From NCBI GenBank assembly GCA_964658455.1, contig CAZZZA010000001.1:15634-79633 (forward strand): a stretch of DNA of 64,000 nt. The letters are read 5' to 3'. Made by a program: the position numbers and the translations under genes. The notes under the pieces were generated by a model that was given only the letters and a program-made list of their open reading frames with translations, had not been told where the DNA came from and did no database searches. Shown one piece after another: positions 41,688 through 50,962 of the stretch. Origin of the DNA: Lichenicola sp964658455. Its GTDB lineage: Bacteria > Pseudomonadota > Alphaproteobacteria > Acetobacterales > Acetobacteraceae. Numbering within the stretch: the stretch's first letter is position 1; every line of letters begins with the position of its first letter.

Positions 41688-42986
41688 CTACCCGGACCCG
41701 CCGATCTCGTGCCCCGGCGCCGTCTCCGGCATGGCGAGGAACAGCGCCGCCAGCGCGCAGTAGGCTGCCCCGCCCGATGTCAGGAACGCGGCCGGGTAGC
41801 CGAAATGGTCGACGATGATGCCGGCGGCCAGGCCGCTCAGCGACGCGCCGATGCCCTGGACGGTCGCCACCGCGCCCTGGGCCAGGTTGAAGCGGCCGGT
41901 GCCGAGCATCAGGTCGGCGATGATCAGGGGCGTGATCGCGCCGAAGATGCCGGCACCGACGCCGTCCAGCAGTTGCACGGCGATCAGCCATGGCGCGCTG
42001 TCGGAAAAGGTGTAGAGCACGGCTCGCACCGGCAGCACCGCGAAGCCGAGCAGCAGGATCGGCTTGCGACCGAACCGTTCCGCGGTGCGGCCGACGGCGA
42101 GCGCCACCGGCAGCATGATGAGCTGGGCCGCGATGATGCAGGACGACATCATCGCCGTCGCCCAGGCCGGGTGCGACTGCGCCAGCTTCTGTCCCACCAG
42201 CGGCAGCAGCGGCGCGTTGGCGAAATGGAACAGCATCGCGCACAGGGCAAAGACGATCAGCGGCCGCGAGCGCAGCAGCGACCGGTAGGCGGACGGCGCC
42301 TGCGTGCCGGTCGCGTCGGCGTCCTGGCCCGCGGCGTCGCCGGCGCCCAGTCCGCGTGCACGGTCCTGGTCGATCGCGCCCGCCGGGATCGAGAGCATCG
42401 CGATCGAGGCCAGGGCCGCGAACACCGGCACCATCAGGAACACCGCGCGTTGCGCGAACACATAGCCGACCGCGCCGGCCACGGTGGCGATCGCGACGTT
42501 GCCGGCATGGTCGAACGCGGCGTTGCGCCCCATCTGGCGGGCCAGGCGCGCCCGCGTGTAGAGGCCGAGCGTCACCGCGGCGACCGCCGGTCCGAACACG
42601 TCGCCGACGACGGCGATGCCGGTGTTGGCGATCAGCACTGGCCAGAAACGCGGGACGGCAAAGATCACCGCCGCGCCGAGGCCGACCACCATCAGCGCCA
42701 GCACCACGGCGCCGCGCTTGCGGCGGGTGGCGTCGATCGCCGCCCCTGCCGGCGTCTGCGCCAGCAGCCCGAGCAGCCCGCTGACCGTGGTCACCCAGCC
42801 GACCTCGGTCTGGCTCCAATGCTGCTCGGTGATCAGGAACACGTTGAGGTAGGGCCCGAGCGCGCCACGCACGTCGGCGAGCAGGAAATTCACCGCATCC
42901 AGCGATCGTGGCCGGAAGCCGGCCCGCTTCGCCCGCTCGGTCACGCCATCCAGGCGCGTGCCGGTTGCCGCGCTGCCTGTCGTCAT
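41688..42986 (-). CDS. MFS transporter, 432 aa
   Basis: A twelve-helix major facilitator. The A-like motif AIDATRRKRGAVV follows helix 2, and GRTAERFGRKPIL after helix 8 is the mirrored copy. SLDAVNFLLADVRGALGPYLNVFL at the N-terminus is typical of a drug/metabolite MFS subgroup seen in alphaproteobacteria. A hydrophilic loop (AGDAAGQDADATGTQAP) joins the halves. ATG 42986 is preceded by a G-rich ribosome binding site. It is the last gene behind the bchP-tspO-crcB run; the substrate is unknown. Confidence 0.8.
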   Translation of the reverse strand: MTTGSAATGTRLDGVTERAKRAGFRPRSLDAVNFLLADVRGALGPYLNVFLITEQHWSQTEVGWVTTVSGLLGLLAQTPAGAAIDATRRKRGAVVLALMVVGLGAAVIFAVPRFWPVLIANTGIAVVGDVFGPAVAAVTLGLYTRARLARQMGRNAAFDHAGNVAIATVAGAVGYVFAQRAVFLMVPVFAALASIAMLSIPAGAIDQDRARGLGAGDAAGQDADATGTQAPSAYRSLLRSRPLIVFALCAMLFHFANAPLLPLVGQKLAQSHPAWATAMMSSCIIAAQLIMLPVALAVGRTAERFGRKPILLLGFAVLPVRAVLYTFSDSAPWLIAVQLLDGVGAGIFGAITPLIIADLMLGTGRFNLAQGAVATVQGIGASLSGLAAGIIVDHFGYPAAFLTSGGAAYCALAALFLAMPETAPGHEIGGSG

Positions 42987-43024
42987 CGTGCCTGTCCCCC
43001 CGCCCTCCGTGTCGCGGCGCCGGC

Positions 43025-44182
43025 TCAGGCCGGCCGCAGCCGCAAGGCGACCACGATCCCGGCGCCGGCCGCCAGGGCGCCGATCGCGAACACCAGCGCC
43101 GGACGGGACAGCGCCGCCACCGTGCCCAGCAGCGGCCCGGTGAGACCGATCGCGACGTCCTGGAACGCGGCGAAGCTCGCCACCGCGAGGCCGCGCGCGT
43201 GCGGCGGCACCTGTCGGAACGCCTCGATGCCGAACGCCGGGAACAGCAGCGAACACCCGGCCCCGGTCAGGCCGGCGCCGAGCAGCGCCACTGCCGGCAC
43301 CGGCGCCAGCCACAGCAGCAGCTGGCCCACCGCCTCCACCATGAGCGAGACCGCCGCCACCCGCCTGCCGCCGGCCCGGTCCGGCAGGCCGCCGGCCAGG
43401 ATGCGGACCGCGACGAAGCCGCCGCCATAGGCGAACAGCGCGAAGCCGGCCCCGGGCCAGTGCAGCTTCGCGAAATCGAGCGAGGCGAACGCCGAGACCG
43501 CCGCGAAGCCGATGCCGCCCAGCATCAGGCCGGTGCCGGGATGCCAGACATGGCCGACGACCTCGGACAGCGACACACGCTGCGCCGCCGGCGGCCGCAC
43601 CGCGCGCAGCGGCGTCACCGGCAGCAGCGCGCAGAGCGGCACCAGCGCGGTCGCCAGCGCCAGCGTCTCGAACCCGGCCTGCCTGTAGAGGGCGAAGCCG
43701 CACGGCGCGCCGAGCGCCAGCGCCGCGTACTGCGCCATGCCGTTCCACGACATCGCCGCCCCGGTGCGGCCCGGGCCGGCGCGGACGATGGCCCAGCTCA
43801 GGATGCCGGTGATCAGCAGGCTCTCGCCCACGCCGAGCACCAGACGCCCGGCGATCAGCACCAGCAGCGACGCCGTCGCCCCGGCGCCGGGCAGTCCGGA
43901 GGCGAGGTAGCACCATCCCGCGCCCGAACAGGCGCACAGGCCAGAGAGCACCGCCGGTTTCGGCCCGTAGGCGTCGACCAGGCGGCCGGCGGGAATGCGG
44001 GTCAGCACCGTCGCCAGCGACTGGATACCCACCACCAGCCCGGCCACCGCGGTGTTGAACCCGAGCGTATCGCGCACGTGCAGCGGCATGGCGGGCAGCG
44101 GCAGGCTGACGGTCAGGAAGCCGAGCGCCATCGTCGCCAGCAGCGGCGCCAGCCGGAGCAGCGGCGTGCCGTCCCGGTTCAC
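43025..44182 (-). CDS. MFS transporter, YhhS-like, 385 aa
   Basis: A twelve-helix major facilitator: FLTVSLPLPAMPLHVRDTLG, then TRIPAGRLVDAYGPKPAV (motif A) and RLVLGVGESLLITGILSW. This resembles the YfcJ/YhhS arabinose-efflux-type group. The GTG start at 44182 lies 10 bp after the crcB stop, so it reads as part of the same transcription unit. Substrate and any link to photosynthesis are unknown. Confidence 0.8.
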   Translation of the reverse strand: MNRDGTPLLRLAPLLATMALGFLTVSLPLPAMPLHVRDTLGFNTAVAGLVVGIQSLATVLTRIPAGRLVDAYGPKPAVLSGLCACSGAGWCYLASGLPGAGATASLLVLIAGRLVLGVGESLLITGILSWAIVRAGPGRTGAAMSWNGMAQYAALALGAPCGFALYRQAGFETLALATALVPLCALLPVTPLRAVRPPAAQRVSLSEVVGHVWHPGTGLMLGGIGFAAVSAFASLDFAKLHWPGAGFALFAYGGGFVAVRILAGGLPDRAGGRRVAAVSLMVEAVGQLLLWLAPVPAVALLGAGLTGAGCSLLFPAFGIEAFRQVPPHARGLAVASFAAFQDVAIGLTGPLLGTVAALSRPALVFAIGALAAGAGIVVALRLRPA

Positions 44183-44192
44183 GGCGTTGCCG

Positions 44193-44624
44193 TCAGCCGT
44201 GGTCGCGGCCGGACGGCAGCGCCGCCGCGACCGTGGGCGGCCCGCGCAGCGACGTCGCCAGCAGCGCGCCGGCGGCGACGCCAGCCAGGCAGAGCGCCAC
44301 CGACAGCACGACGTTGCCCAGCGCCTGCCCGACGCGACCGTCGCGGGCCAGGTCCAGCGTCTGCAGGCTGAAGGCGGAGAAGGTGGTGAAGCCGCCGCAA
44401 AGACCGACCATCACGAAGGTGCGCAGCTCCGCCGGGGCGGCGAAGCGGCTGTCGGCGGCGGTAAGCACGGCGAAGCAGCCGATCACGAACGAGCCGACCA
44501 CGTTGATCAGCAGCGTACCCCAGGGAAAGGCCGGCCCGGTCAGCGCGACCATGACGTTGCCGACCCAGGCCCGCAGCACGCTGCCGATCGCGCCGCCGAT
44601 CGCGACCAGGACGTAGCTCAGCAT
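44193..44624 (-). CDS. crcB: Fluoride channel
   Basis: A 143-aa Fluc/CrcB channel with four membrane helices, the conserved asparagine in LLINVVGSFVIG, and the channel signature GLCGGFTTFSAFSLQTL. It exports fluoride as a dual-topology dimer. No fluoride riboswitch is possible directly upstream, since only 15 bp separate it from tspO. Expression with photosynthesis genes is therefore likely. Confidence 0.93.
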   Translation of the reverse strand: MLSYVLVAIGGAIGSVLRAWVGNVMVALTGPAFPWGTLLINVVGSFVIGCFAVLTAADSRFAAPAELRTFVMVGLCGGFTTFSAFSLQTLDLARDGRVGQALGNVVLSVALCLAGVAAGALLATSLRGPPTVAAALPSGRDHG

Positions 44625-44639
44625 CGGGCGGTCTCGCGT

Positions 44640-45140
44640 TCAGGCGGTGCGGGCGGTGGCGCCGAACGGCCGGTTCAGCCGCACGATCGCCAGATTGAGG
44701 AAGGCGGCGATCGTCACCCACAGCAGATAGGGGAGCAGCAGGCAGGCCGCCAGCGTCGAGTATGGCCACAGCGCCACCACCAGCGCCGCCACCGACAGCC
44801 ACAGGCCGAACACCTCGACCATCGCCCAGTCCGGGCGTTTCGCGGTGAAGAACAGCCAGCTCCAGGCGATGTTGAACAGCGCGTTGACCGCGAACAGCGC
44901 GATCAGCGTGGTCCGGCTGCCGGGCGCGGTCAGATGCGGCCAGACCGCTACCACGGCCCACACCGTCAGCGCGCCGATCGTGCTCCAGACCGGGGCGAAC
45001 ACCCAGCCCGGCGGCTGCCAGCTCGGCTTGCGCAGGGCGAAATACCACGGGCCGATCCGCGTCAGCGCACCGCCGATCCCCAGCACCGCCAGCACGCAGA
45101 CGGCGGCGACCACGACCGGACGCTGGAGGAAGTCGAGCAT
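44640..45140 (-). CDS. tspO: TspO/MBR family tryptophan-rich sensory protein
   Basis: A 166-aa, five-helix outer-membrane-associated or membrane protein that binds porphyrins. In Rhodobacter it modulates photosynthesis gene expression in response to oxygen. The signature PWYFALRKPSWQPPGWVFAP and NALFNIAWSWLFF are intact. Its ATG shares one base with the bchP stop (TGATG), so the two are coupled. In Rhodobacter it lies near carotenoid genes; here it is attached to bchP. Confidence 0.93.
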   Translation of the reverse strand: MLDFLQRPVVVAAVCVLAVLGIGGALTRIGPWYFALRKPSWQPPGWVFAPVWSTIGALTVWAVVAVWPHLTAPGSRTTLIALFAVNALFNIAWSWLFFTAKRPDWAMVEVFGLWLSVAALVVALWPYSTLAACLLLPYLLWVTIAAFLNLAIVRLNRPFGATARTA

Positions 45141-46330
45141 CAGGCGGAAATCAGGCCCGAGAGATGCGCCACGTTCTTGAAGAAGATGCGCATGTGCGCC
45201 GCCGGCTTGGCCCGCACCAGTTGCTTGGTCATGTAGGCCGCCCAGGTCAGATCCTGCACGTCGGGATCGCGGCAGATACTGCAGAAGCGCTCGCGCCGGC
45301 CGTCGGTTGCATACCAGAAGCGCTGCATGATCGACAGGATCCTGAACACCTGCCCGTGCGATCGCATGAAACGCTTGCGCGCCAGGCGCAGCGCGCGGAC
45401 GTCGCCGGTCCGGCAGAAGCGGTCGGCGGCCTGTGCTGCCAGCCGCCCGCCGGTCATGGCGTAGTAGATGCCCTCGCCGGAGGCCGGCGCCACCACGCCC
45501 GCCGCATCGCCGGCCAGCACCACGTTGCGGCCATCGTCCCAGCGTCGCAGCGGCTTCATCGGGATCGGCGCGCCCTCGCGGCGGATCGTCGTCGCATGCT
45601 CGAGCCCGGCGGTGCGGCGCAGTGCCGCGAGCGCCTTGCGCTGGCCGAAGCCCTTTTGCGCGCTGCCGAGCCCGACGCTGGTGGTCGGGCCGTGCGGAAA
45701 CACCCAGCCGTAGAAATCCGGCGAATGCGCGCTGCTGTAGTAGACGTCGCACGCGTTGGCATCCTCGCTGCCGGGGGCGCGTTCCGGCGAGCGCACGATC
45801 TCGTGGAACGCGAACACGTAGGGCATCCCGGCCGCGCCCTTGACGCTCTGCAGCGCCACCTGGGACTTGGCGCCGTCGGCCCCGATCACCACCCGGGTCC
45901 TGACCGCGACCTCGCCGCCCTGCGCGTCGGTGTAGGAAACGGTCGCGGTGCCGTCCGCATGCGCGGTGCTGCGCAGGAAGGTGCCGCGGCGGCGGGCGGC
46001 GCCGGCCGCGGCGGCCCGCTCGCGCAGCCATTCGTCGAAACCCTCGCGATCCACCATGCCGACAAACCCGCCGGCGCGGATCGGCATGTGCGCGATCCTG
46101 GCCGACGGCGCGACGATCCGCGCCGCGGTGATGTGCGCGACCAGCATCGAATCCGGGATCTCGAACTCGGTGATCGCCGCCGGCGGGATCGCCCCGCCGC
46201 ACGGCTTGATCCGGCCGGCCTTGTCAAGCAGCAGCACCGAGCGACCGCCACGCGCCAGATCGTGGGCGGCGGTCGCACCGGCCGGGCCGCCGCCGACCAC
46301 GACGACGTCGAAATCCGAAGGCACGTTCAT
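45140..46330 (-). CDS. bchP: Geranylgeranyl diphosphate/bacteriochlorophyll reductase
   Basis: The 396-aa FAD enzyme reduces the geranylgeranyl tail to phytyl. Dinucleotide motif VVVVGGGPAGATAAHDLAR (GGGPAG at residues 13-18), PCGGAIPPAAI, and GWVFPHGPTTSVGLG plus LAGDAAGVVAPASGEGIYYAM are all characteristic of BchP/ChlP. It overlaps the PucC-like gene upstream (ATGA) and tspO downstream. Confidence 0.95.
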   Translation of the reverse strand: MNVPSDFDVVVVGGGPAGATAAHDLARGGRSVLLLDKAGRIKPCGGAIPPAAITEFEIPDSMLVAHITAARIVAPSARIAHMPIRAGGFVGMVDREGFDEWLRERAAAAGAARRRGTFLRSTAHADGTATVSYTDAQGGEVAVRTRVVIGADGAKSQVALQSVKGAAGMPYVFAFHEIVRSPERAPGSEDANACDVYYSSAHSPDFYGWVFPHGPTTSVGLGSAQKGFGQRKALAALRRTAGLEHATTIRREGAPIPMKPLRRWDDGRNVVLAGDAAGVVAPASGEGIYYAMTGGRLAAQAADRFCRTGDVRALRLARKRFMRSHGQVFRILSIMQRFWYATDGRRERFCSICRDPDVQDLTWAAYMTKQLVRAKPAAHMRIFFKNVAHLSGLISA

Positions 46331-47649
46331 GGACTGTCTCCGATCATGCCACCTGGAAGCGTCACGGGCCGGCCGGCCGGTTCGATGCCGAACACCCTGG
46401 CGGCCTGGATCGCCGCCAGCAGGAACAGGCCCGCTTCGATCACCAGCACCACCGCGTAGGCCTGCGCCGGCAGCGGCAGCACCGCGCGGGCGGCCTGGAT
46501 CGCGCCGGCGCCGCCAAGTCCGCCGGCCGCGAACGCCAGCGCCTGCGCCGCGCCCCACAGGCCGATCCTGACCCCGCCGCGACGCGCGCCGGCCATCTGC
46601 ATCATCGCCCCAATCGCCGCCACAGCGAACACGCCGTTGCCCAGGCCGAGCCCGGCCGCCGCGGCCAGGAGCAGCAACGGCGCATGGATCAGGCCGGAGA
46701 CCGCCAGCAGCGCCAGCGCCAGCGCCGAGGCGGCGCAGCCGCCCAGCGTCCAGTGCCGCAGCGAAGGGGCGAGGCCGCGCCCGGCGCCGACCGCCACCGC
46801 CAGCATGCCGAGCAGCGCGCCGCCATGCTGCAGGCCGGTGAGCTGCGCGCTCTGTCCCGGCGCCATCGCGAACACCGCGCCCGCGAACGGCTCGAGCAGG
46901 ATCTCCTCGGCGCTGTAGGCCAGCATCGAGATCGCCACGAAGCCGGTGAATCGTCTGGCCTGGCGATCGCGCCACACCTGCCGCAGCGCCGTGGCCAGGC
47001 TCACCCGGGCGACGGCCTCGGCCGGGACGGCGCCGTCGCGCTCCAGGCCGGCGGTCGCCAGCAGCGTCACCAGCACCGCGAGCCCCGCCACGCCGCCGGT
47101 CACCAGGGTCAGCCGGTGCAGCGAGAACGGCCGCAGCGCCTGGCCGGAGAGGCCGGCGGTGACGGCGATGCCGGCGATCATCATGATCCAGACCGTCGAT
47201 GCCGCGGCCGGCCGGCGCGACGGCGCGACCTGCGCCGACAGCAGCGCCAGCAGCGCGGTGCCGCTGGTGCCGACGCCGATGCCGATCACCGCATAGGCCA
47301 GGAGCGCCAGGGCGATGCCGGCCGCGCGCGCCGACCCGCCGAGCAGGCCGATCGCCTGTGCCGCCAGCAGCGCCCCGGCGCCGAGCAGCACCATGCCGCC
47401 GACGATCCAGCCGGTGCGCCTCCCGCCCTGGTCGGAGCCGTGGCCCATCGCCGGCCGGATCACCTGCACCGCGTAATGCAGCGCCACCAGCGCGGCCGGC
47501 AGCAGCGCCGGCAGGCCGAGTTCGACCACCATCACCCGGTTCATCGTCACCGTGACCAGCACCACCACCGCGCCCAGCATCGCCTGCACCAGGCCGAGCC
47601 GCAGGATGCCGCCCCAGCCGAGCGCCGCCCCGGCCGCGCCGCGGCTCAC
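46327..47649 (-). CDS. PucC-family (BCD) MFS transporter in the bchG-bchP operon
   Basis: A 440-aa, twelve-helix membrane protein of the bacteriochlorophyll-delivery branch of MFS, related to PucC and LhaA. RLGLVQAMLGAVVVLVTVT, NRVMVVELGLPALLPAALVA and LLEPFAGAVFAMAPGQ are shared with LhaA at 59670, so the two are paralogues. Between bchG and bchP this corresponds to the conserved orf (ORF428-like) of purple bacteria. GTG start in a GTGA overlap with bchG. Confidence 0.9.
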   Translation of the reverse strand: MSRGAAGAALGWGGILRLGLVQAMLGAVVVLVTVTMNRVMVVELGLPALLPAALVALHYAVQVIRPAMGHGSDQGGRRTGWIVGGMVLLGAGALLAAQAIGLLGGSARAAGIALALLAYAVIGIGVGTSGTALLALLSAQVAPSRRPAAASTVWIMMIAGIAVTAGLSGQALRPFSLHRLTLVTGGVAGLAVLVTLLATAGLERDGAVPAEAVARVSLATALRQVWRDRQARRFTGFVAISMLAYSAEEILLEPFAGAVFAMAPGQSAQLTGLQHGGALLGMLAVAVGAGRGLAPSLRHWTLGGCAASALALALLAVSGLIHAPLLLLAAAAGLGLGNGVFAVAAIGAMMQMAGARRGGVRIGLWGAAQALAFAAGGLGGAGAIQAARAVLPLPAQAYAVVLVIEAGLFLLAAIQAARVFGIEPAGRPVTLPGGMIGDSP

Positions 47650-48539
47650 GACGCCACCCGCAGCGCCAGCGCCGCGACCAGCATGCCCAGCACCAGCGCC
47701 GAGGTGCCGGTGGCGTTGTAGCGGATCGCCTCGCGCCTCGGGTCGCGCAGCAGGCGCGGCATCAGCGCCAGCTGCGCCAGCACCAGCAGCGCGATGATCC
47801 CGGCATGGACCGGCAGCCGCCACCACAGCAGCAGGCCGATCACGCCGAGCTGCGGCGCCAGCATCACCGCGCAGGCCAGCCGGCAGGCCGGTCCGACGCC
47901 CAGGCGCGCCGGCAGCGACCGCACGCCGCTGCGCCTGTCGCCCTCGACGGACTTGAAATCGTTGAGCGTCATGATGCCGTGGGTGGCGATGCTGTAGAGC
48001 AGCGCCAGCGCCAGCACCCGCGACGAGGGCAGGCTGCCGGCGGCGACCGCGGCGCCGGCGAACCAGGGCATCCCCTCGTACGACACGCCGACCGCCAGGT
48101 TGCCCCACCAGCCATTGCCCTTCAGACGCAGCGGCGGGGCGCTGTAGATCCAGGCCAGCACCATGCCCAGCAGCGCCGTCACCCAGACCCAGGGCCCGAG
48201 CGCGCACGCCACCGCCATCGCCAGCACCATCCAGGCCGCGGCGATCCGCAGGCCCCAGAGGCCGGGAATGCGTCCGGACGGGATCGGCCGTTGCGGCTCG
48301 TTGATGGCGTCGACGTCACGGTCGAACCAGTCGTTGATCGCCTGGCTGGCGCCGCACATCAGCGGTCCGGCCAGCACCATGCCGACGATCGCCACCGGCC
48401 AGACGGCGCCGAGCGGCCGTGCCGCCGACAGCACGCCGCAGCCGAACGCCCACATCGGTGCGAACCAGGTGATCGGCTTGAGCAGCTCCAGCACCGCCGA
48501 GGCGGCGATGCGGTCGCGGCCCTGCACCAGGGCGGTCAC
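47646..48539 (-). CDS. bchG: Bacteriochlorophyll synthase (geranylgeranyl transferase)
   Basis: A 297-aa UbiA-superfamily membrane prenyltransferase that attaches the isoprenoid tail to bacteriochlorophyllide. LLKPITWFAPMWAFGCGV at the N-terminus and the Asp-rich NDWFDRDVDAINEP (residues 69-82) are diagnostic. The second motif lies in LNDFKSVEGDRRSG. GTG 48539 overlaps the ppsR stop (GTGA). Confidence 0.95.
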   Translation of the reverse strand: MTALVQGRDRIAASAVLELLKPITWFAPMWAFGCGVLSAARPLGAVWPVAIVGMVLAGPLMCGASQAINDWFDRDVDAINEPQRPIPSGRIPGLWGLRIAAAWMVLAMAVACALGPWVWVTALLGMVLAWIYSAPPLRLKGNGWWGNLAVGVSYEGMPWFAGAAVAAGSLPSSRVLALALLYSIATHGIMTLNDFKSVEGDRRSGVRSLPARLGVGPACRLACAVMLAPQLGVIGLLLWWRLPVHAGIIALLVLAQLALMPRLLRDPRREAIRYNATGTSALVLGMLVAALALRVAS

Positions 48540-49951
48540 GACGCGCCGTCCTCGTCGCCGTCGCCGAGCCCGTAGCGCCTGAGCTTGACGTAGAGGCTCT
48601 GCCGGCTGACGCCCAGCATCTCGGCCGCCGAGGCCCGGTTGTTGCCGGTCATCTCCAGCGCCGACTCGATGCAGAGTCGCTCGATCGCATCGGTGGATTC
48701 GCGCACCAGCTCCTTGAGCGGCACCCGGCCGATCAGGGCGCTCATCTTGTCCGCGGAATGCGTCATGCCGCGCCCGAGGCCGCGGTCGCCGCCCGGGCGG
48801 CGGGCGACATCGCGGATGTAGAACGCATAGCCCGGCTGGCCGTCTGGGCGCACGCTGGCGGAGATCTCGACGTCGGTGGTGGCGCCCTGCTCGGTGCGGG
48901 CGACGCTCGCGAACAGCTTGACGGTGCCGCGCTGGCGCAGGTTGGCGATCAGCACCCCGAGATCGACGCCGTCATGGCCGATCCAGCGCCCCAGCGGTTC
49001 GGTCGCCACCGGCTGCGTCGCCGGCAGCCCGGCCAGGGTCCGGAACGCCTGGTTGACCGAGACGATGTCGCCATCGGCATCGGTGAGCGCCATCGCGTCC
49101 GGCATGTGGCCGATCAGCGCCGGCAGCACCGCGCCGTCGTCGGACTGGCCGGCGGGAGGCGGCGCGTCCGGCGACATCCTGACCAGCAGGAACAGGCCGT
49201 CATCCTCGCGCAGCACCGAGATCGCCACGCTGAGCTGGCGTCCGCACAGCGCCGCCTCGATGGTCTCGCTGCGGTAGGTGCCGCGCGCGGTGGCGAGCGC
49301 GTCGGCGACCGCGGCGCGGCTGGCCGGTTCGAAACACTCGTGGAACGGGCGGCTGGAAGCGCGTTTCGCCTCGCGCCCGAGGATCATCCTGGCGGCGGGA
49401 TTGAGGGCCACCGGCCGCATGGTCTGCGCGTCGAGCATGGCGATCCCGTCCTGCGCGGTCTCGAACAGGGCGCGGTAGCGGGCCTCGGTCTGGCGCAGCG
49501 TGTTGTAGTCGCGCTCCAGGCTCTGCTGCGCCTCGATCAGCCGCTGCTGCAGGGCGGCGGTCGAGCGCATGTCGCGGCCGAGCACGATGACGGAATCGTC
49601 GCCGCCGATCGGCACCGCGGAATAGGAGATCGGCACGTCGTCGCCATGGTGGGTTGGATGGTTGAGGTGGCGCCAGCGCATCGGCCGTTCGGCCAGCGCA
49701 TCGTCGAGCATCGCGTCGAGCTTCGGGCGGCTCTCCACCGTCACGGCGCTGCGCCAATGACGCCCGAGCCAGTCGCTTGTATCGGCGATCTCGTCGCGAA
49801 GGTCGCTCGATCTGAAAGCGACGTCGCGTACCACACCGGACCCGTCCACAACGACCGCGACATCAGCAGCGGTCAGAACGATCTTTTTCATTGTGGCCGG
49901 GTCGAGTGCGCCGAACGTCTTGTCCGGAAGCGAGGGCGGCGCGTCTATCAC
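48536..49951 (-). CDS. ppsR: Photosynthesis gene regulator PpsR/CrtJ
   Basis: A 471-aa regulator that represses bch, crt and light-harvesting genes under oxygen. The Q-rich linker lies around residues 130-155 and PAS domains follow (LFETAQDGIAMLDAQTMRPV; MPDAMALTDADGDIVSVNQ). A Fis-type HTH ends the protein (GNNRASAAEMLGVSRQSLYV). Cys427, in the turn before the HTH, is placed like the redox-active Cys420/424 of CrtJ/PpsR. Cys206 and Cys236 are candidates for the second one. GTG start 49951 with GGGAGAA upstream. Confidence 0.93.
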   Translation of the reverse strand: MIDAPPSLPDKTFGALDPATMKKIVLTAADVAVVVDGSGVVRDVAFRSSDLRDEIADTSDWLGRHWRSAVTVESRPKLDAMLDDALAERPMRWRHLNHPTHHGDDVPISYSAVPIGGDDSVIVLGRDMRSTAALQQRLIEAQQSLERDYNTLRQTEARYRALFETAQDGIAMLDAQTMRPVALNPAARMILGREAKRASSRPFHECFEPASRAAVADALATARGTYRSETIEAALCGRQLSVAISVLREDDGLFLLVRMSPDAPPPAGQSDDGAVLPALIGHMPDAMALTDADGDIVSVNQAFRTLAGLPATQPVATEPLGRWIGHDGVDLGVLIANLRQRGTVKLFASVARTEQGATTDVEISASVRPDGQPGYAFYIRDVARRPGGDRGLGRGMTHSADKMSALIGRVPLKELVRESTDAIERLCIESALEMTGNNRASAAEMLGVSRQSLYVKLRRYGLGDGDEDGAS

Positions 49952-49975
49952 GTTGATGATGTTCTCCCGATGCCG

Positions 49976-50926
49976 TCATGCCGGTTGTCCTCGTGCGAGG
50001 GATGAAACGGCTTTGAGCCCAACCTCCAGATCAGGTAACAACAAGGCCAGTTGATGCGGCGCCTGCGCGCCGTCGGTCGCCACCATGTCGGCGCCGAACT
50101 GCAGCGCCAGCCGCGGATCGTCCATGAACAGCGGGCCGCCGATCACGGTGACGATGCGCCGGTTGCGCGACGCCTCCCGCACCGCGGCGATCGAGCGCGC
50201 CAGCATCTCGATCTGGACCTCGCAGCTCACCGAGAAGCCGATCGCGTCGAAGGACTGGGTGCGTACGCGATGGCGCAGCGCCTCCAGCCGCGCGGGCGAT
50301 CCGCTCGTCACCGACCAGCCGGCGCGACGGAAGAAATCGGCGGCCATCGCCAGCCCGAACGTGTGCTGGTTGCCGGGCACGGTGACGATCAGGATCGAGG
50401 CCGGGCGCGCCGCCGGTGGGCGCAGCGGATCGCGCGGCATCAGGTGCAGCATCGCCTGCTGCAGCTGCATCACGCCGATCGTCACGGCGACGAAATCGTA
50501 ACGGTCCTGGACCCAGAGGTCGCCGAGATGACGCGCCGCCGGCGCCAGCACCTCGAGACAGACCCGGTCCGGCCGGGCGCCGCTCTCCAGCAGGCTCTCG
50601 AGATGGGCGAACATCTGCTCGGGATGGCGTCCAGCCGCCTCGCGCGCGAATGCGAAGGCGAGCGGCGAGGGGTCCTGCGCCTGCATCGGCGCGGGATCGC
50701 GGGCGCCGTTGGCGTGCAGCGTCAGCAGGTGCGGCACGATCGCGTGCTCGATGGCTTCCTTCAGCAGCGAGGCGGGCGCCGGCGTCCGCTGCGACGGGCG
50801 GTCGGTCTGCAGCTCGGGCCAGTCCGGCTTGTCGCCGCCCGCCGCATGGCCGTGGCCACCAGCGTTCACGATCGACCCTTCCGGCTGCACCATCGCGATC
50901 TGCTGGATGCCGCTCATGACCCTCAT
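49976..50926 (-). CDS. ppaA: Cobalamin-binding photosynthesis regulator AerR/PpaA
   Basis: A 316-aa B12-binding-domain protein next to ppsR. The motif VPGNQHTFGLAMAADFF supplies the cobalamin-ligating His region that replaces the enzyme-type DxHxxG. The four-helix module ahead (ALAFAFAREAAGRHPEQM and beyond) and the Rossmann part (IGFSVSCEVQIEMLARS) are typical. AerR acts as an anti-repressor of CrtJ in the light. Several starts are possible (50926, 50917, or ATG 50959 in the promoter dyad's flank). 50926 is used for its GGGG upstream. Confidence 0.88.
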   Translation of the reverse strand: MRVMSGIQQIAMVQPEGSIVNAGGHGHAAGGDKPDWPELQTDRPSQRTPAPASLLKEAIEHAIVPHLLTLHANGARDPAPMQAQDPSPLAFAFAREAAGRHPEQMFAHLESLLESGARPDRVCLEVLAPAARHLGDLWVQDRYDFVAVTIGVMQLQQAMLHLMPRDPLRPPAARPASILIVTVPGNQHTFGLAMAADFFRRAGWSVTSGSPARLEALRHRVRTQSFDAIGFSVSCEVQIEMLARSIAAVREASRNRRIVTVIGGPLFMDDPRLALQFGADMVATDGAQAPHQLALLLPDLEVGLKAVSSLARGQPA

Positions 50927-50962
50927 CCCTGCTACCCCGAGAATTGCGAGGCCGGGCATATC

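Noticed and set aside
44193..44900. Fluoride riboswitch upstream of crcB
   Set aside because: crcB starts 15 bp after tspO, leaving no room for an aptamer, and no crcB-motif RNA pattern is visible in the coding sequence before it.
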